Positions 24,485 to 35,890 of a stretch of DNA of 64,000 nt are shown one piece after another (within the stretch, counting starts at the first letter, position 1; the number at the start of each line of letters is the position of its first letter). Position numbers and translations under genes: made by a program. The notes under the pieces are model-generated. The model was not told where the DNA came from and did not search any database. It worked only from the letters and a program-made list of their open reading frames with translations. The stretch comes from Culex pipiens pallens (lineage: Eukaryota; Arthropoda; Insecta; Diptera; Culicidae), in contig NC_068937.1 of the NCBI RefSeq assembly GCF_016801865.2, forward strand, positions 112,073,068 to 112,137,067, read 5' to 3'.

Positions 24485-25044
24485 CTGCCCATATTTGAAA
24501 ATTCGGCTATTATGCCAAATCAAGTATTCCGAGAAAAACGCGTTTTATTGATCCTTGCACTGTAACTTGGATTTGGTCCGCACTTTTATTTCGCACTTTT
24601 GACAACAAAATTTCTAAAAACTAGGCAACCAGCAGTTGTTTATTTACATTTCCAGTCGCAGTTTCCACCCAACTGGACATTCGCACTTTAAAATTGCGAT
24701 TGACAGGTGAGCAACATCGGCTCGCTTTGATCATTTTTTGAGAAAATTATAATTTCCCAAGCCAGCTTGACAAGTCGCAATAGTGCGATCGATAGCAATA
24801 ATTTAGTGCGAAGTCCAAGTTAGTGAGAATTACGCAATAGTGTTTGTCACAAAATCTCCGCCAAGGCAATTTCCCATAAGAGTGGCATATCAGCCGTTTA
24901 GTTTTTCTCATCGGCAGCCAAGTCTAAACACTATTTCTGTGAAATTCAATTCCAGAAGATGCGTTGGAACATCCTCTACCACCTGGTGCTAATATCTCGT
25001 TTTTGCCAAAAGTGGATATTAGCCGTTTTTTCAATGGTGGGCAG
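24485..25044. mobile_element. inverted-repeat element with about 30-bp termini, nested in foldback copy 2
   Basis: The left end CTGCCCATATTTGAAAATTC pairs with the right end (complement reads CTGCCCACCATTGAAAAAAC); both continue through 'ggcta'. The other foldback copies are continuous here, reading from 'aaattgatgttttc' into 'gtctcacccaaac', so this is an insertion. A shorter internal inverted repeat involves 'agtccaagtta' and 'taacttggatt'. No coding capacity. Confidence 0.7.
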
Positions 25045-25602
25045 TCTACGTCTCACTCAAACAACCCACCATTTTCTAATGTCGATATCTCAGCAACTAA
25101 TGGTCCGATTTTCAATGTCAAAATATGAAACATTCCTGAAATTTTCCGATCTTTTCGAAAACAATAGTTTTATTTTTTTTATCAAGACTAACATTTCAAA
25201 AGGGCCAAACATTGAATATGATGCCCTTTTGAAATGTAAGTCTTGATTTAAAAAAAATTGAAATATTTTTTTTCGAAAAGATCGGAAAATTTTACGAATT
25301 TTTCATATTTTGACATTAGAAAATTGTAAGTTGTTTGGGTGAGACTTAAAAATTATATTTCTTCCTGTTTTTAAACCTTTGCATGGCAATATCTCAGCAA
25401 CGAAGGGTCGTATCAAAAAAGTCCAAAAAAGCACAATATAAAGAATCAGCTTTTCAAAAATATTTTTTCGAAGGTGGGCAAACATGGGCACTTATTTTAA
25501 AAATGAATAACTGCGACTTACAACTTTTCACATTTCAAAAAAGTAACATAAAAATTGCTATAACTTGAAAACGGGGCACTTTATGAAAAATTCACTAGAG
25601 TA

Positions 25603-25973
25603 CACAGCTAAAAAAGTAGTAATCCAGCTGCGTGTAGAAGGCCTAAGTGTAAAATAAATATTGCATTATTTTATGCAATTTTATGTGATTTAACACCCTG
25701 AAATATGTAGCCCATCAATATGGGAAACCTACTTGACCGAAATGTCAAGCTCATATATGCGTTTATCCTTACAACTTTTCATCGGTCTGATGGCCGAGTG
25801 GGTTAAGGCGCCAGTCCTTACTGTTGGTGCCGGGTTTGAATCCCGTTGGTTGCAACTTTTTTGTTTTGTGTTTGCATAAAATGTACATGCAGTGTGTAAT
25901 ATTAAGTGATTATGTTGACGAAGGTGATGTGCATGCTTTTGCATGCGATTTTACCATCGGATTTTTTGCTGTG
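25603..25973 (+). mobile_element. CACAGC MITE with internal tRNA-like unit (copy C)
   Basis: A 371-bp element from CACAGCTAAAAAAGTAG to GCTGTG, flanked by TA on both sides (25601-25602 and 25974-25975). The empty site survives in a sister arm at 50689 ('aagtactttttgattgc'). The tRNA-like unit has A box TGGCCGAGTGG (25791) and B box GGTTTGAATCC (25833), followed by a T-run. Confidence 0.9.
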
Positions 25974-26629
25974 TACCTTTTGATTGCAAATTTTATTTTA
26001 CATCGAAAAATGAAGTTGAAATTTTTTTTTCGACCAATATTTCAATAAACATTCATGATTCGATCAAAGATTTTTTGCCCATTCTAAAAATTTCTGAAAA
26101 GCTGGCATTTGATGTGCATTTGATAAAAAATTCAAATTAGAGTTTTTTTGCAAATCAAGTTTAAGTGACAAAAAGTGAAATTAAAAATCACCAAATATTT
26201 TTTCACCGTGTATCACTTATTTCCATACCTTTGCATCTTTGCCGAAAACACCAAATCGATAAAAAAATTTCTTCAAAGATACAGATTTTTGGATTTTTAT
26301 AAATCATTTTTGTATGGGCAGCTGCCAAATTTGTATGGAACATCATTTGGACAAACTAATGATGCAAAATGGCTTCTTTGGGCATACCAAAAAAGTTTCA
26401 ACACGATTAAAAACTAAAAAAACTCGAATGACCAAAATCTCAGAGAATTGCAAAGTCACTTTTTCAACAAAGATTGGTGAACATTCCGTTCACTTATTAA
26501 TCGTTTCTAGGACTTTGACCACTTTCCAACATTGTAACTGACGCGAAAAATACATTTTGGTCAAATCTAAGTCAAAATCTAATTTGCAAGTAAACATGCA
26601 CAACACGCTGCTCTATGAGGTTGTAACTA

Positions 26630-26825
26630 TCCCGACAGTTGGACAGGAATTTTAATTCCACGATGATTGACACGTCGCACGATAGCTTTTAAGATTAATC
26701 AAAGGTTGGCCAAACGGTCCAGCTACGTGGATTGTCTTGGACACAAGACAAAATGATTTATTTTTTATTTGCCTTGTCACTTTCGTTCCTGATGGCTGTT
26801 TACAAAAGTTTTACCTTTTTTGGTG
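26630..26825. repeat. diverged duplicate of non-coding DNA (partner 23590-23790)
   Basis: The second copy of the pair described at 23590. It keeps 'cgtcgcacgatagc' and 'ctttcgttcctgatggctg' in the same order and orientation. Confidence 0.55.
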
Positions 26826-28900
26826 TTTTCAGCTTTAAAAACTTCTAATTTTATCGTTACAGTTTTTTCTTTAAACAAATGTTTCTGCTGAAATTTATGC
26901 AAATGAGTCTACTTCCAGGACTCCAGTAACATGGCTCGACCAAAGCTTAGTTGTTGTTTAGTTGTTGACGCTCTAAAATATTCACATTCCGGTTGGCGAA
27001 TTACTCTGGCCAGTGTCATTCAGCGTAATTTAAGCACGTGGAAATTGCTAGCATAAGCACAGTCGATTAAGAGCTCGGCCCACTTCTCTCCAGTACCTCC
27101 CTCCTCACCATACTTCGTTTGGACCATCCTCCAATTTAAAATGGCGCTCCCGAGAGTGTGCACACGTACACAAACACACATTCAAATACATGCATGCGAG
27201 CTCAAAACTCATTGCTTTCATTAATTTTTATCACGCTTTGACAATGGATATCGTTGGTTTCCGGCGTTCAGGACTGGTCAATTCGGGCTCAGCGGATTGG
27301 GCGGCTGAGGAATTCCATGTCAAATTTCAAAGTGTGAAAAAATAAAAAAAATCAAAAATGCATTTTTTGTAGCAAAGTCCAAATCATTCCATGAAAAAAA
27401 TATCTCAGTGTTTTTTTCAAAAAATCAACATTTGCCGTTGTTTCGTCGTGGAATTTCGCCCCGGTCAGCGGAGCGTTTTCTAAAATGGTTCTGAATGAAA
27501 ACTAATGAGGCTCGGGGTCAAAGTTGCTTGTGCGAATTTAATGGATTTTGGCATATAACAAACATTAAATTTGTGTAGGTGAAACTTAAAGTTTTATTGA
27601 ATTAATTCATTGAAACATAATTTTCCAAAAAAATCTTTTTCAAAGAGATAAAAACATTAAGAGCGAGTCCACGAACAGGGCATACCCCTTTGTATGGGAC
27701 GTCGTTTGGACCTCACCAATCTGCCTGAAATTTTCAGGGGTTGTTTGTACATATAAAACTAGCATCTGGCCAAAATATGAGCACTCTAGGTCAATGGGAA
27801 GTGGGGCAAATCGGGACACAAAGTTTAAAGGTTCAAAAACGTAAAAAATCTTAAAAAGGCTATAACTTTGGCAAAATTCAATTTAATTTCAAAATTCAAT
27901 ATGCATCTTAAAGGGCTTTAAAAATGCAACAAAATGCAGGATATAGCATCCCAATTGGTTAATTCTAAAGGGAGTTATTGGCATTTTAGTGAAAAAATAG
28001 CATAATTTTCAAACTCAAATAAAAAAGTGTTCCCTCCAGATATCAACTTGGATCGACCTGCAGCTTGTAGTGGACAACTGGAACTACCATCTGAGACTGA
28101 GACCGGGTTGGGTAAGGCAGTTTAACATATTGAATAGACACTTTTACTTTTAGTGAATTTTTTGGTTGTAAATTTTTGCTCGGGGGACCCCTTAGATCCC
28201 ATTTTATGGTGATAATTTTATCATATTCGTGTTCCTGAGACAATTTCACAATAGAAACATACCTAAAAATGTATATTATCATCCATTTTAACACTTTAAA
28301 AAATGGAAGATAAAAAAAAATTAAGAAGCTGCTTTTTTTTTTGGTGTCATCTAGTATCCTTGGAAACGAATTTGATTTTAATAAATGTGAATCAAAGTTT
28401 TTTTTAAAGGGTCAACTTTTCAGTAGAGTAGAACTTTTCAGCATTTATTTTGAAAAGTGTTGATATTCGATTCTGTTATTTTTGGTACAGAAAAGTAGGC
28501 TATTTCGTCGTTCAAGAATGACAGGAAAAGTGAGTAGTTTCACGACGGAATTGCAAAAATAAAAAAAACTCTGTATCTTTTCCAGAAGCAAGATAGGACC
28601 ATACTTTCTTGGGGAAAGTTTAAGCGGACATTCAGGACTATACTGCTACGATGTTAGATTTTAAATTGAGTGAACAATGAAAATGATAAAAATTAAAATG
28701 TAAAAATGAGGGTTTTCCCATACACATTTAAATCGTTTTGCGGAAAGCCGGGTCAAATCCAATCGCTCCCAAATTTTAGAGGGTTGTTTGGAGGCCCAAA
28801 TGGAACCAGAAAATGCCTGTTCTGATTGATTTAGTCAATTTTGAAATTTTCTCATACAATTTCAAGCCAAGGCTTTTTCCTCTTAGAAATAAAAAATAAA
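26826..28900. other. mixed unique and old repetitive DNA, no gene seen
   Basis: 26826-27660 is mostly unique, with CA-rich sequence at 27160-27190. 27660-28130 ('gagcgagtccacgaacagggc...gtggggcaaatcggg') and 28700-28870 look like interspersed repeats by composition, but neither has a second copy here to define its ends. No domain-bearing frame. Confidence 0.35.
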
Positions 28901-29483
28901 AATAATACAAAAAACTCAAGTTTTTCATTTTTTCCTACTCTTAAATATAGATATTGGAATTTTTGACAAGTTAAAATTTTCATTTTCTGAATAAGAACAT
29001 TATAGAAGCATTGGTTTATTCAAACTTGAACATCGAACATCCAATGCACAGTGACAAGTAAAATTGAAAATTTTGGAAAATCTCAGTTCACACTTGGACA
29101 ATTTTAGGCGAGATTTGCGCCACCTATCAGAAAAATACTGATACAATGTTTTCCCCATACATTTTTGCAATTTTCTCCATATAAACTTCAACGTTTAATA
29201 GGGGGTGCTTTTTTTACTGATTTGGCTCAAAATTTGCACAGTTGCTTATTTTTGCCTAAGGAATCGCGCCAATTTTGCGAAATTTTCGATTTTTACTGTC
29301 ACCCTACTGTGCAGTCAGTTTTGTTTACTTTTGTAGGTCAGTGTAATCAAACTCACAAAAAATATGTGTGGTAAATTGATTCCAATTTGCTTCAAAAATC
29401 GTTCACTTGTCAAAATTGAACCTAAAAAATTATTTATGCTAGTATTGAAACATTTTTATCTTAAAAGTTAAACTTTAATTAGA

Positions 29484-29888
29484 TTTAACGTGAAGACTTC
29501 CATCATTGTCATGATTTTTCTTTCAAAGATATAAATTTTGCGTCCCTGTCAATATTTTGACAACATTTCTTCTACAAATTGTTTAGAAGAGTGCCTTACA
29601 CATGCTGATACTTTTTGGTAACGATTATCCCATTCCTTGTTAAGTTATGGAAAACGTCATTAAACAATGATTGCCAACTAGGACGTCGATGATTGTACCA
29701 CAAAATTATATAAATTTTGAAACACAATTGATTTAGATCAAAAATTCCTTCAGTGGCTTCAAAAAGGCAACAACCGGCACATGCTTATTCATTTTGTTGC
29801 AGAAATTCGTTAAATTGAATTCAATACAGAAATTTTTAGAGTGAAGATCAATTTTCTTCAAAAATGATCAACGGCCTTCACCTTAAGC
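29484..29888. repeat. interspersed repeat, copy 2 (pair with 12361-12740)
   Basis: Same orientation and order of landmarks as 12361-12740. It carries the additional segment 'ttaagttatggaaaacgtc' missing there. Confidence 0.75.
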
Positions 29889-30136
29889 AATTTATGCTTA
29901 GTTAATAAAAAAACATTTTCTCTAAAATGTTTGTATATACAAGACAAAAAAGCTTATGAATGATTTTGTGCATTTTTATTAATTAATTTGGCTCAAAGTT
30001 TTTGGGGCCTTTTTGAGTTTTGACAGCTAAGAAAATGAATAAAATGTCTATTTTTTGATTAAAATCGAGTGAAAATTTAGTTTTTGTTGAACAAGAATTT
30101 CTTCAGTGCCTTCAATAAGGGTTTAACCGGCATACC

Positions 30137-30303
30137 CAGAAAAAAATCAATTCTCGTAATCGTGAATTAAGTTCACAAATGTGAGAACCGCGAAGGAATT
30201 TATTCATGAGTATGATGCATTTGCACTATGAACGTGAATATATTCCCTCGTGGTTCTCGCATTCGTGAATTAAATTCACGATTTCGAGAATTGATTTTTT
30301 TTC
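30137..30303. mobile_element. palindromic MITE
   Basis: Arms of about 65 bp pair around 30220: 'atcaattctcg', 'cgtgaattaa' and 'gagaaccgcga' on the left against 'tgaattaaattcacg' and 'cgagaattgat' on the right. Termini are CCCAGAAAAAA and TTTTTTCCGTG, with TA on both outer sides, consistent with a TA target duplication. Confidence 0.75.
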
Positions 30304-30703
30304 CGTGTATTTTTATTAGTTTTTGTGAAATTTTTTTTAAATTCTGGAGTTTTTTTGAAAAGGTCCAATAAACCATATTTCCAGTTTTTGCTTTTTGGGT
30401 GTTTTTGAAACCGCCTCGAGTCAGGGGTATTAATTATTGAACAAAATACAGAGCATTTTAAAGTGATGTTCAATCAGTTGAAAATATTGGACGGTTTCAC
30501 CGTTACTGGAATAAGTTATAACAGTTAAAAAAACAACAACAACATTTCCTTAAAGCTGTAGTAAACACAGCCTAAGTTCAGCCAATTTTCGTGTTTAACT
30601 CCATCGCAAAACCACTCCGCCATACAAGCAGTGAAAGACGGCTAAAGCCAGTCGGAAACAGAACCAGAACAAATAAAAAAAAACTCATTACTCCCCCACT
30701 TAC
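30304..30703. other. intron-side flank of the candidate exon; old MITE fragment
   Basis: 30340-30440 is a partial relative of the palindromic MITE at 7656-7802 ('aaccgcctcgagtcaggggta'). The remainder is unique AT-rich DNA immediately downstream of the minus-strand splice donor at 30703, so it would be intronic if that exon is real. Confidence 0.4.
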
Positions 30704-30845
30704 CGAAAATCCTCGTCGCCGAGTAACCGTCGAGCAGGATGAAAATTAATCCACAGAAAATGAATCCTAGATTAGCGCCACTGCCGCCACCCACAGCCCA
30801 CCCCACCCGCGACGACGCCAACGGCGACTCCCGACAAAAGCTCAT
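30704..30845 (-). CDS. candidate first coding exon, signal peptide or signal-anchor protein (product unknown)
   Basis: Minus-strand frame starting at ATG 30845-30843 in a good insect initiation context (CAACAATGAG). It gives 47 full codons plus one base, then the splice donor G|GTAAGT (intron begins at 30703). The peptide has a polar N-terminus (MSFCRESPLASSR), a glycine-rich stretch (GGGSGAN) and a strongly hydrophobic segment (LGFIFCGLIFILL) followed by DGYSATRIFG. That fits a secretory signal peptide or type II membrane anchor. The frame stays open upstream to another ATG at 30932, but the downstream ATG has the better context. The exon ends in phase 1. It lies at the edge of a CpG-richer, promoter-like stretch. 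The next exon was not found, so a long intron would be required. I do not recognise the family. Confidence 0.45.
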
Positions 30846-32780
30846 TGTTGCTGCTTTCTCTTTTTTCTTTTCACAAACTACTTTACCGCACTCCACTGCA
30901 CTATTCACCAACACACACAGAGCTACAAACACGATTTCTTCCGTTGAGAAACTTTTCGCCTCTTTTATTCTTTATCTCTTCCTTTGCTGGCCTGCTTCGA
31001 TTGTGAATTTCACGAACCGGTTCTTCTTCGCCTTTCAAACACAATAGAACGCCTCTCGCGCTCCCACTAATGAATTTCGATTGTGTGTGTTTTTCGCCTG
31101 CTTCGATCGGTCGGCCAATCTCGGGCTTCTATTGTTTGCGCGCTCCGTCCTCTTCTTTTGTTCTCTGCTGCACGGTCAGTGTGTGTGTGTGGCGTGTAAA
31201 TCGCTTTTCTGTGAAATTCTTTTGTTGGTTTTTTTCACGTAATTACACACAAACACACATGCCACAATTATGTAAATATTTCCCTCCTTTCGCCCAAAAG
31301 TAGACTTCCGGTGCGCTGCTGCGGTGGTGGGCTCTCGGTGGAATTTAAATGACGGGAAATGCAATTACAAACCCCCACCCTTCCCCACACTCTCTCGTTG
31401 GTCGGTCAGAACAACCCACTGGACCGTCGTCGCCGTAAAACAGTGTTTTAAATCACGTCACACATCATCATCATTAATTTTTTATGCGCTCGGTGTGAGT
31501 GTGGCGTACACACACGTACAATCACTCACTCAACCCATCAGATCCTGGAACCGGTCCGGGGGTGGGTGTAATTGCTTTATTCACTGTTCCCCACCAAGGT
31601 TGGACGAGGCGAATCTGTCACAGCTTCCGGCACACAAACAAACAGTATGGATCTAGCGGGCGTCTCGCACACAATAGTAGACTGCTGCTGTCATATTGCT
31701 CCGGTGACCTTGTTCGCTCCTGCAATGTGACCCACTGGCACACTCACACGCCGGATCTAGCACTCCAGCACAACTCGTGACATCCTGTGATCGGATCCTT
31801 CACAATAATCTCGTTAAAGCACACAAAATCCTCACTTTTTTCCCGTGTCGGGAAAAAAAACTTCTTCAAACGTCAAACGCGACTCCGCCTTGAAGGTAGG
31901 CCACCAGCAGCACAGAGTGCAAAAGTGTGTGACCTCTCCAGCGCTGGCCCGGCAGTACACACCGAACACGAACCGAGGATAACGCGGAACTGAGATGTGT
32001 CCGGTGGCTGGCCGTGATTTTTTAGGAATCCCGACCTCGTCTTCCGGCGCCACGCTCTCGGGTCCTGGCGCTCTCCCGTGAGAGAGCGAGCCCAACTGCT
32101 CGAATATGCTCGCGCTCGCGAGTGCGAGCCCTTGTGCGCAGGAGCTGCCCCACTCGCCTGAAGTGGTGTCACATGGGAACACTGCTCGAACTGTCAAACT
32201 GTGGGGTGTTCACGTGGAAACAAAGGCGGAGAACTCACCCAGGTTGAGTTCTGTTTGCAGTTTGTCAATGAGAGTATGAATGGGGGAGCTTTTTTACCAC
32301 GTGGGGTGTTTTTCCCTCTTTTGTTTTGATCCTTATCGGGTGACGGAATTACGTAATAAGCTTGGGCGGTGGTGGGTGGATGGTGGGGAAAGAAGAGCGA
32401 TGGAGTTATACAGAGCTTTTGAAGAATGTTGTTCATTGAGTGTTGCAGAATGGAAAGGCATATTTTTAAACATGAATCGTCAAGCGCTGATCTTAACTGT
32501 CTTGACGATACTTTTAACAAAAGAAGTCTTATTATTTGACTATTGTACGGTCAGTTCTTTATTGGACTCGGTCGTTGGAAACGACCGTCGACCCAACAAC
32601 CATCGAAATAGGCGGCGGGTCAGATGCGGGATTGCAAATGTCAAAACCTCTCACCCCTACCTTCGTCTCACCATCCAGCTGCAGCTTTGTTGACCATAAC
32701 GGAGCACGTTGTTGCATGATGGCGGCATCGAATCTAAACTAGGGATGATCTTATAACAAAAATCGAAACTATTTTCAAGA
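30846..32780 (-). promoter_or_regulatory. candidate promoter and 5' UTR region (GC-richer island)
   Basis: About 1.9 kb of unique DNA that is markedly richer in GC and CpG than its surroundings, lying upstream of the minus-strand candidate exon. Many overlapping open frames occur on both strands without domains, as expected of GC-rich non-coding DNA. No single TATA or initiator could be assigned. It could also serve a plus-strand transcript. Confidence 0.35.
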
Positions 32781-32795
32781 AAAATAATATCTAGC

Positions 32796-33769
32796 AAAGC
32801 AAAAGCAAAAGCAAAAGCAAAAGCAAAAGCAAAAGCAAAAGCAAAAGCAAAAGCAAAAGCAAAAGCAAAAGCAAAAGCAAAAGCAAAAGCAAAAGCAAAA
32901 GCAAAAGCAAAAGCAAAAGCAAAAGCAAAAGCAAAAGCAAAAGCAAAAGCAAAAGCAAAAGCAAAAGCAAAAGCAAAAGCAAAAGCAAAAGCAAAAGCAA
33001 AAGCAAAAGCAAAAGCAAAAGCAAAAGCAAAAGCAAAAGCAAAAGCAAAAGCAAAAGCAAAAGCAAAAGCAAAAGCAAAAGCAAAAGCAAAAGCAAAAGC
33101 AAAAGCAAAAGCAAAAGCAAAAGCAAAAGCAAAAGCAAAAGCAAAAGCAAAAGCAAAAGCAAAAGCAAAAGCAAAAGCAAAAGCAAAAGCAAAAGCAAAA
33201 GCAAAAGCAAAAGCAAAAGCAAAAGCAAAAGCAAAAGCAAAAGCAAAAGCAAAAGCAAAAGCAAAAGCAAAAGCAAAAGCAAAAGCAAAAGCAAAAGCAA
33301 AAGCAAAAGCAAAAGCAAAAGCAAAAGCAAAAGCAAAAGCAAAAGCAAAAGCAAAAGCAAAAGCAAAAGCAAAAGCAAAAGCAAAAGCAAAAGCAAAAGC
33401 AAAAGCAAAAGCAAAAGCAAAAGCAAAAGCAAAAGCAAAAGCAAAAGCAAAAGCAAAAGCAAAAGCAAAAGCAAAAGCAAAAGCAAAAGCAAAAGCAAAA
33501 GCAAAAGCAAAAGCAAAAGCAAAAGCAAAAGCAAAAGCAAAAGCAAAAGCAAAAGCAAAAGCAAAAGCAAAAGCAAAAGCAAAAGCAAAAGCAAAAGCAA
33601 AAGCAAAAGCAAAAGCAAAAGCAAAAGCAAAAGCAAAAGCAAAAGCAAAAGCAAAAGCAAAAGCAAAAGCAAAAACAAAAGCAAAAGCAAAAGCAAAAGC
33701 AAAAGCAAAAGCAAAAGCAAAAGCAAAAGCAAAAGCAAAAGCAAAAGCAAAAGCAAAAGCAAAAGCAAA
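32796..33769. repeat. long, nearly perfect hexanucleotide repeat (AAAAGC)n
   Basis: About 970 bp (roughly 162 units) of 'aaaagc' with a single visible substitution (g to a at 33675). The reverse strand alternates TTG and CTT, both leucine codons, so a 325-residue open frame of almost pure leucine appears; it is a repeat artefact. There is no protein or RNA gene here. Confidence 0.97.
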
Positions 33770-35247
33770 TGAATTAATACTGAATTATACAGATTATTTT
33801 AGAGCATAATTTTACCTTGTATTTTAATCTATTTCTATAGGGAATGACTCATTATATTTTTCCAACACCACAGCACCATTTCAATTAGGCATCAATTTTC
33901 GCATTAATTAAAGTAACAAAACACAAAAAACACTGTCCGCGCTGTAACGACCTGTCATAAAATCGCTATCGTCATGGTCCTCCGAACATAACAAGTTTCT
34001 TTCCGGGGCCACGTGGCGTCTTATCTGCTCCCCTGTCCTCATGTTGTAATCACCACTCAAAGCATAACGTCATTACGCCGAGCGCGCCAATACAATAAAT
34101 GTCGTTTGCGATGCATCAGCAGATCTCGATCAAAATTAAATCGCTGCCATAATTGGTTACTGGGCAGCGGCGACGACCACAATAACAATAACGACTGGTG
34201 GCTTACCCCTCGGCAGTCTTCTTCTACTTTTTCGCTAGTCAATCTCCCCTCGTTGCGACTGGTATCATGATTGTGTTTGCCTCTCCCCTGCGACTCCCAC
34301 CCAAGTCGTTGCTAAGTGGATTAGAGTCACGACTCGGAAATAATTCAATTCCAAGCGGGCTCACTTACTAACATTCCACCCCATCATCCCTCGGAAGGAT
34401 TCACCCTCCGTTGAGTCACCCCTCGTCGTCGTCGTCGTCAAAAGAAATCAAACAATCAAATCGGAAACAGCCTGTCCCGTCGCATCGTGGGTGACAACCG
34501 CAGACCAACCATCAACAACCCTCCTCTCTGCCTCGGAATTTCCGTCAAGTGTTACTAATCGACAAAATGCAACGTCACACACTTCCGGCCTGTTCGACCC
34601 CTCGGTTTACTGCAAGCACGAAAAAATTAAGAGACGAGGGGACAAAATCAAATGGTTTGCAATTGAAATGATGTCGCGTTAGCGATTGATATGATAAAGG
34701 GGAGGGTGTTATGGAGGGATTTATCTAAATTGCAGACTTTTAGGCGAAACAGGATTACTGCACGGCCATCCTGGAGCGGAAGATTTAAGTGTGACGAATC
34801 TAAGGGTGGTGGTGAAGCTGGGTGGTAGCTATTTTGACTGATGGTTTGATGCATATTTATGAGTCGCTCGCGTTATGTCGCAGCTGAGTCATTCGGGAAA
34901 TTGGTTTTAAAAGGTTGTGACGATATTAGATAAAAAAATACTCTCAATGGTGGTTTAACCATCGACAGAAATTTATCGAGCAAATTTCATTATGCAAATT
35001 GATTGAAATAATGAGTAAGTTGATATAAATTCAAAAAATATTTCCTTTTTGTGAATATCAATATCAATATGATTGCATTATTTGGGCTCAATATGACAAG
35101 ATATATTGCTTGCTCATTTAGTGGAAATTCAGTTTATTGCTCAATCAGGGAAAATCTGAAAAAAGTATATAAGAGAAAAAAACAAACAAATGTTTGGAAT
35201 AAAAATTCTCATTTTTTAGGTTCATTTGAGTACTGTGTCCAAGTCAG
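33770..35247. other. unique DNA, no gene seen
   Basis: 33990-34700 is GC-richer with a TCG trinucleotide run at 34423-34439. 34700-35240 is AT-rich. No recognisable product or convincing splice pair. Confidence 0.35.
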
Positions 35248-35325
35248 GATCGGGGATTCTTTTTTCAATATCTCGTTACGGAGGGGTGGTACGACCCTTC
35301 CATTTTTGAAAATTCGAAAAAAGAC
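35248..35325. repeat. fragment of the 21385-22267 foldback arm
   Basis: Contains 'aatatctcgttacggaggggtggtacgac' and 'cttccatttttgaaaattcg', closely resembling 21508-21560. One arm fragment only. Confidence 0.6.
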
Positions 35326-35390
35326 GTGTCCCTGAATCGATTGCTTAGTAAAGGGAAGGTAGTGTATCGTCACAAACTGGACCTTATCAC

Positions 35391-35550
35391 GACACCTTAG
35401 GGAGGTGACCCATGGAATGTTAACATTAACCTTAACATGTTAACATTAAGTTGAGAATGAAACTGCCACTGAATCCGCTTTGTAAATGCCGGCCCGATAC
35501 TCTTCAAGGGTGTTCCCCTCAGGAACTGAGAAAGATTTACTTTTTTACGC
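35391..35550. repeat. 160-bp repeat unit, left member of an inverted pair
   Basis: Begins GACACCTTAGGGAGG and is reverse-complementary to 37216-37354 over its full length ('ttaacattaaccttaacatg', 'tgccggcccgatactcttc', 'gttcccctcaggaactga'). It preserves the uninterrupted form of the site where a MITE sits at 36847-37215. Confidence 0.75.
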
Positions 35551-35890
35551 TTATTGCAGAAAAATCTATTTAAAAAAAGGGGAAAGGGGGTAATATGCAC
35601 CCCCAGGGCAAAAAGCACCCCCTACTTTTCTCGCTAATTGGAAGCTAAACTTTGCTAAACCATGCTGGAAAAAAATGAGCATCGTTGGGTAATAACAGCC
35701 AAAGTTATTTGCAAAACTTTAAAATGTTGTGTTTTGATCTAATATTCATTGAACTTTCAATATGATTTTTGGACCTTTCATATGGTCCAAAAATCAGCAT
35801 TTATTGATATTGTAAGTGTTGATTTATGTAGTTTTTGCCATAATTTTCATTATTCTATAGATCGATGAGTCCAAAAACATTAAAAAAGTA

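Larger units (their letters stand above)
23849..26451. mobile_element. foldback element, GAGC family (copy 2) with two insertions
   Basis: The left arm runs from 'gttgaaactttttt' (23862) to the central palindrome near 25195-25245 ('actaacatttcaaaagggcc'). The right arm returns through 'gcaatatctcagcaacgaa' (25386) to 'tcagagaattgc' (26451). Two insertions interrupt it: 24485-25044 in the left arm and 25603-25973 in the right arm. The left terminus is worn. Confidence 0.8.

Noticed and set aside
25780..25860. Functional leucine or serine tRNA in the CACAGC MITE
   Set aside because: The acceptor stem does not pair, the long variable arm of those tRNAs is missing and position 33 of the loop is not T. 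The same unit occurs in five MITE copies.
32791..33768. 325-residue minus-strand open frame of nearly pure leucine
   Set aside because: It is the translation of the AAAAGC repeat (TTG and CTT both encode leucine). No start context, domain or transcript signal.
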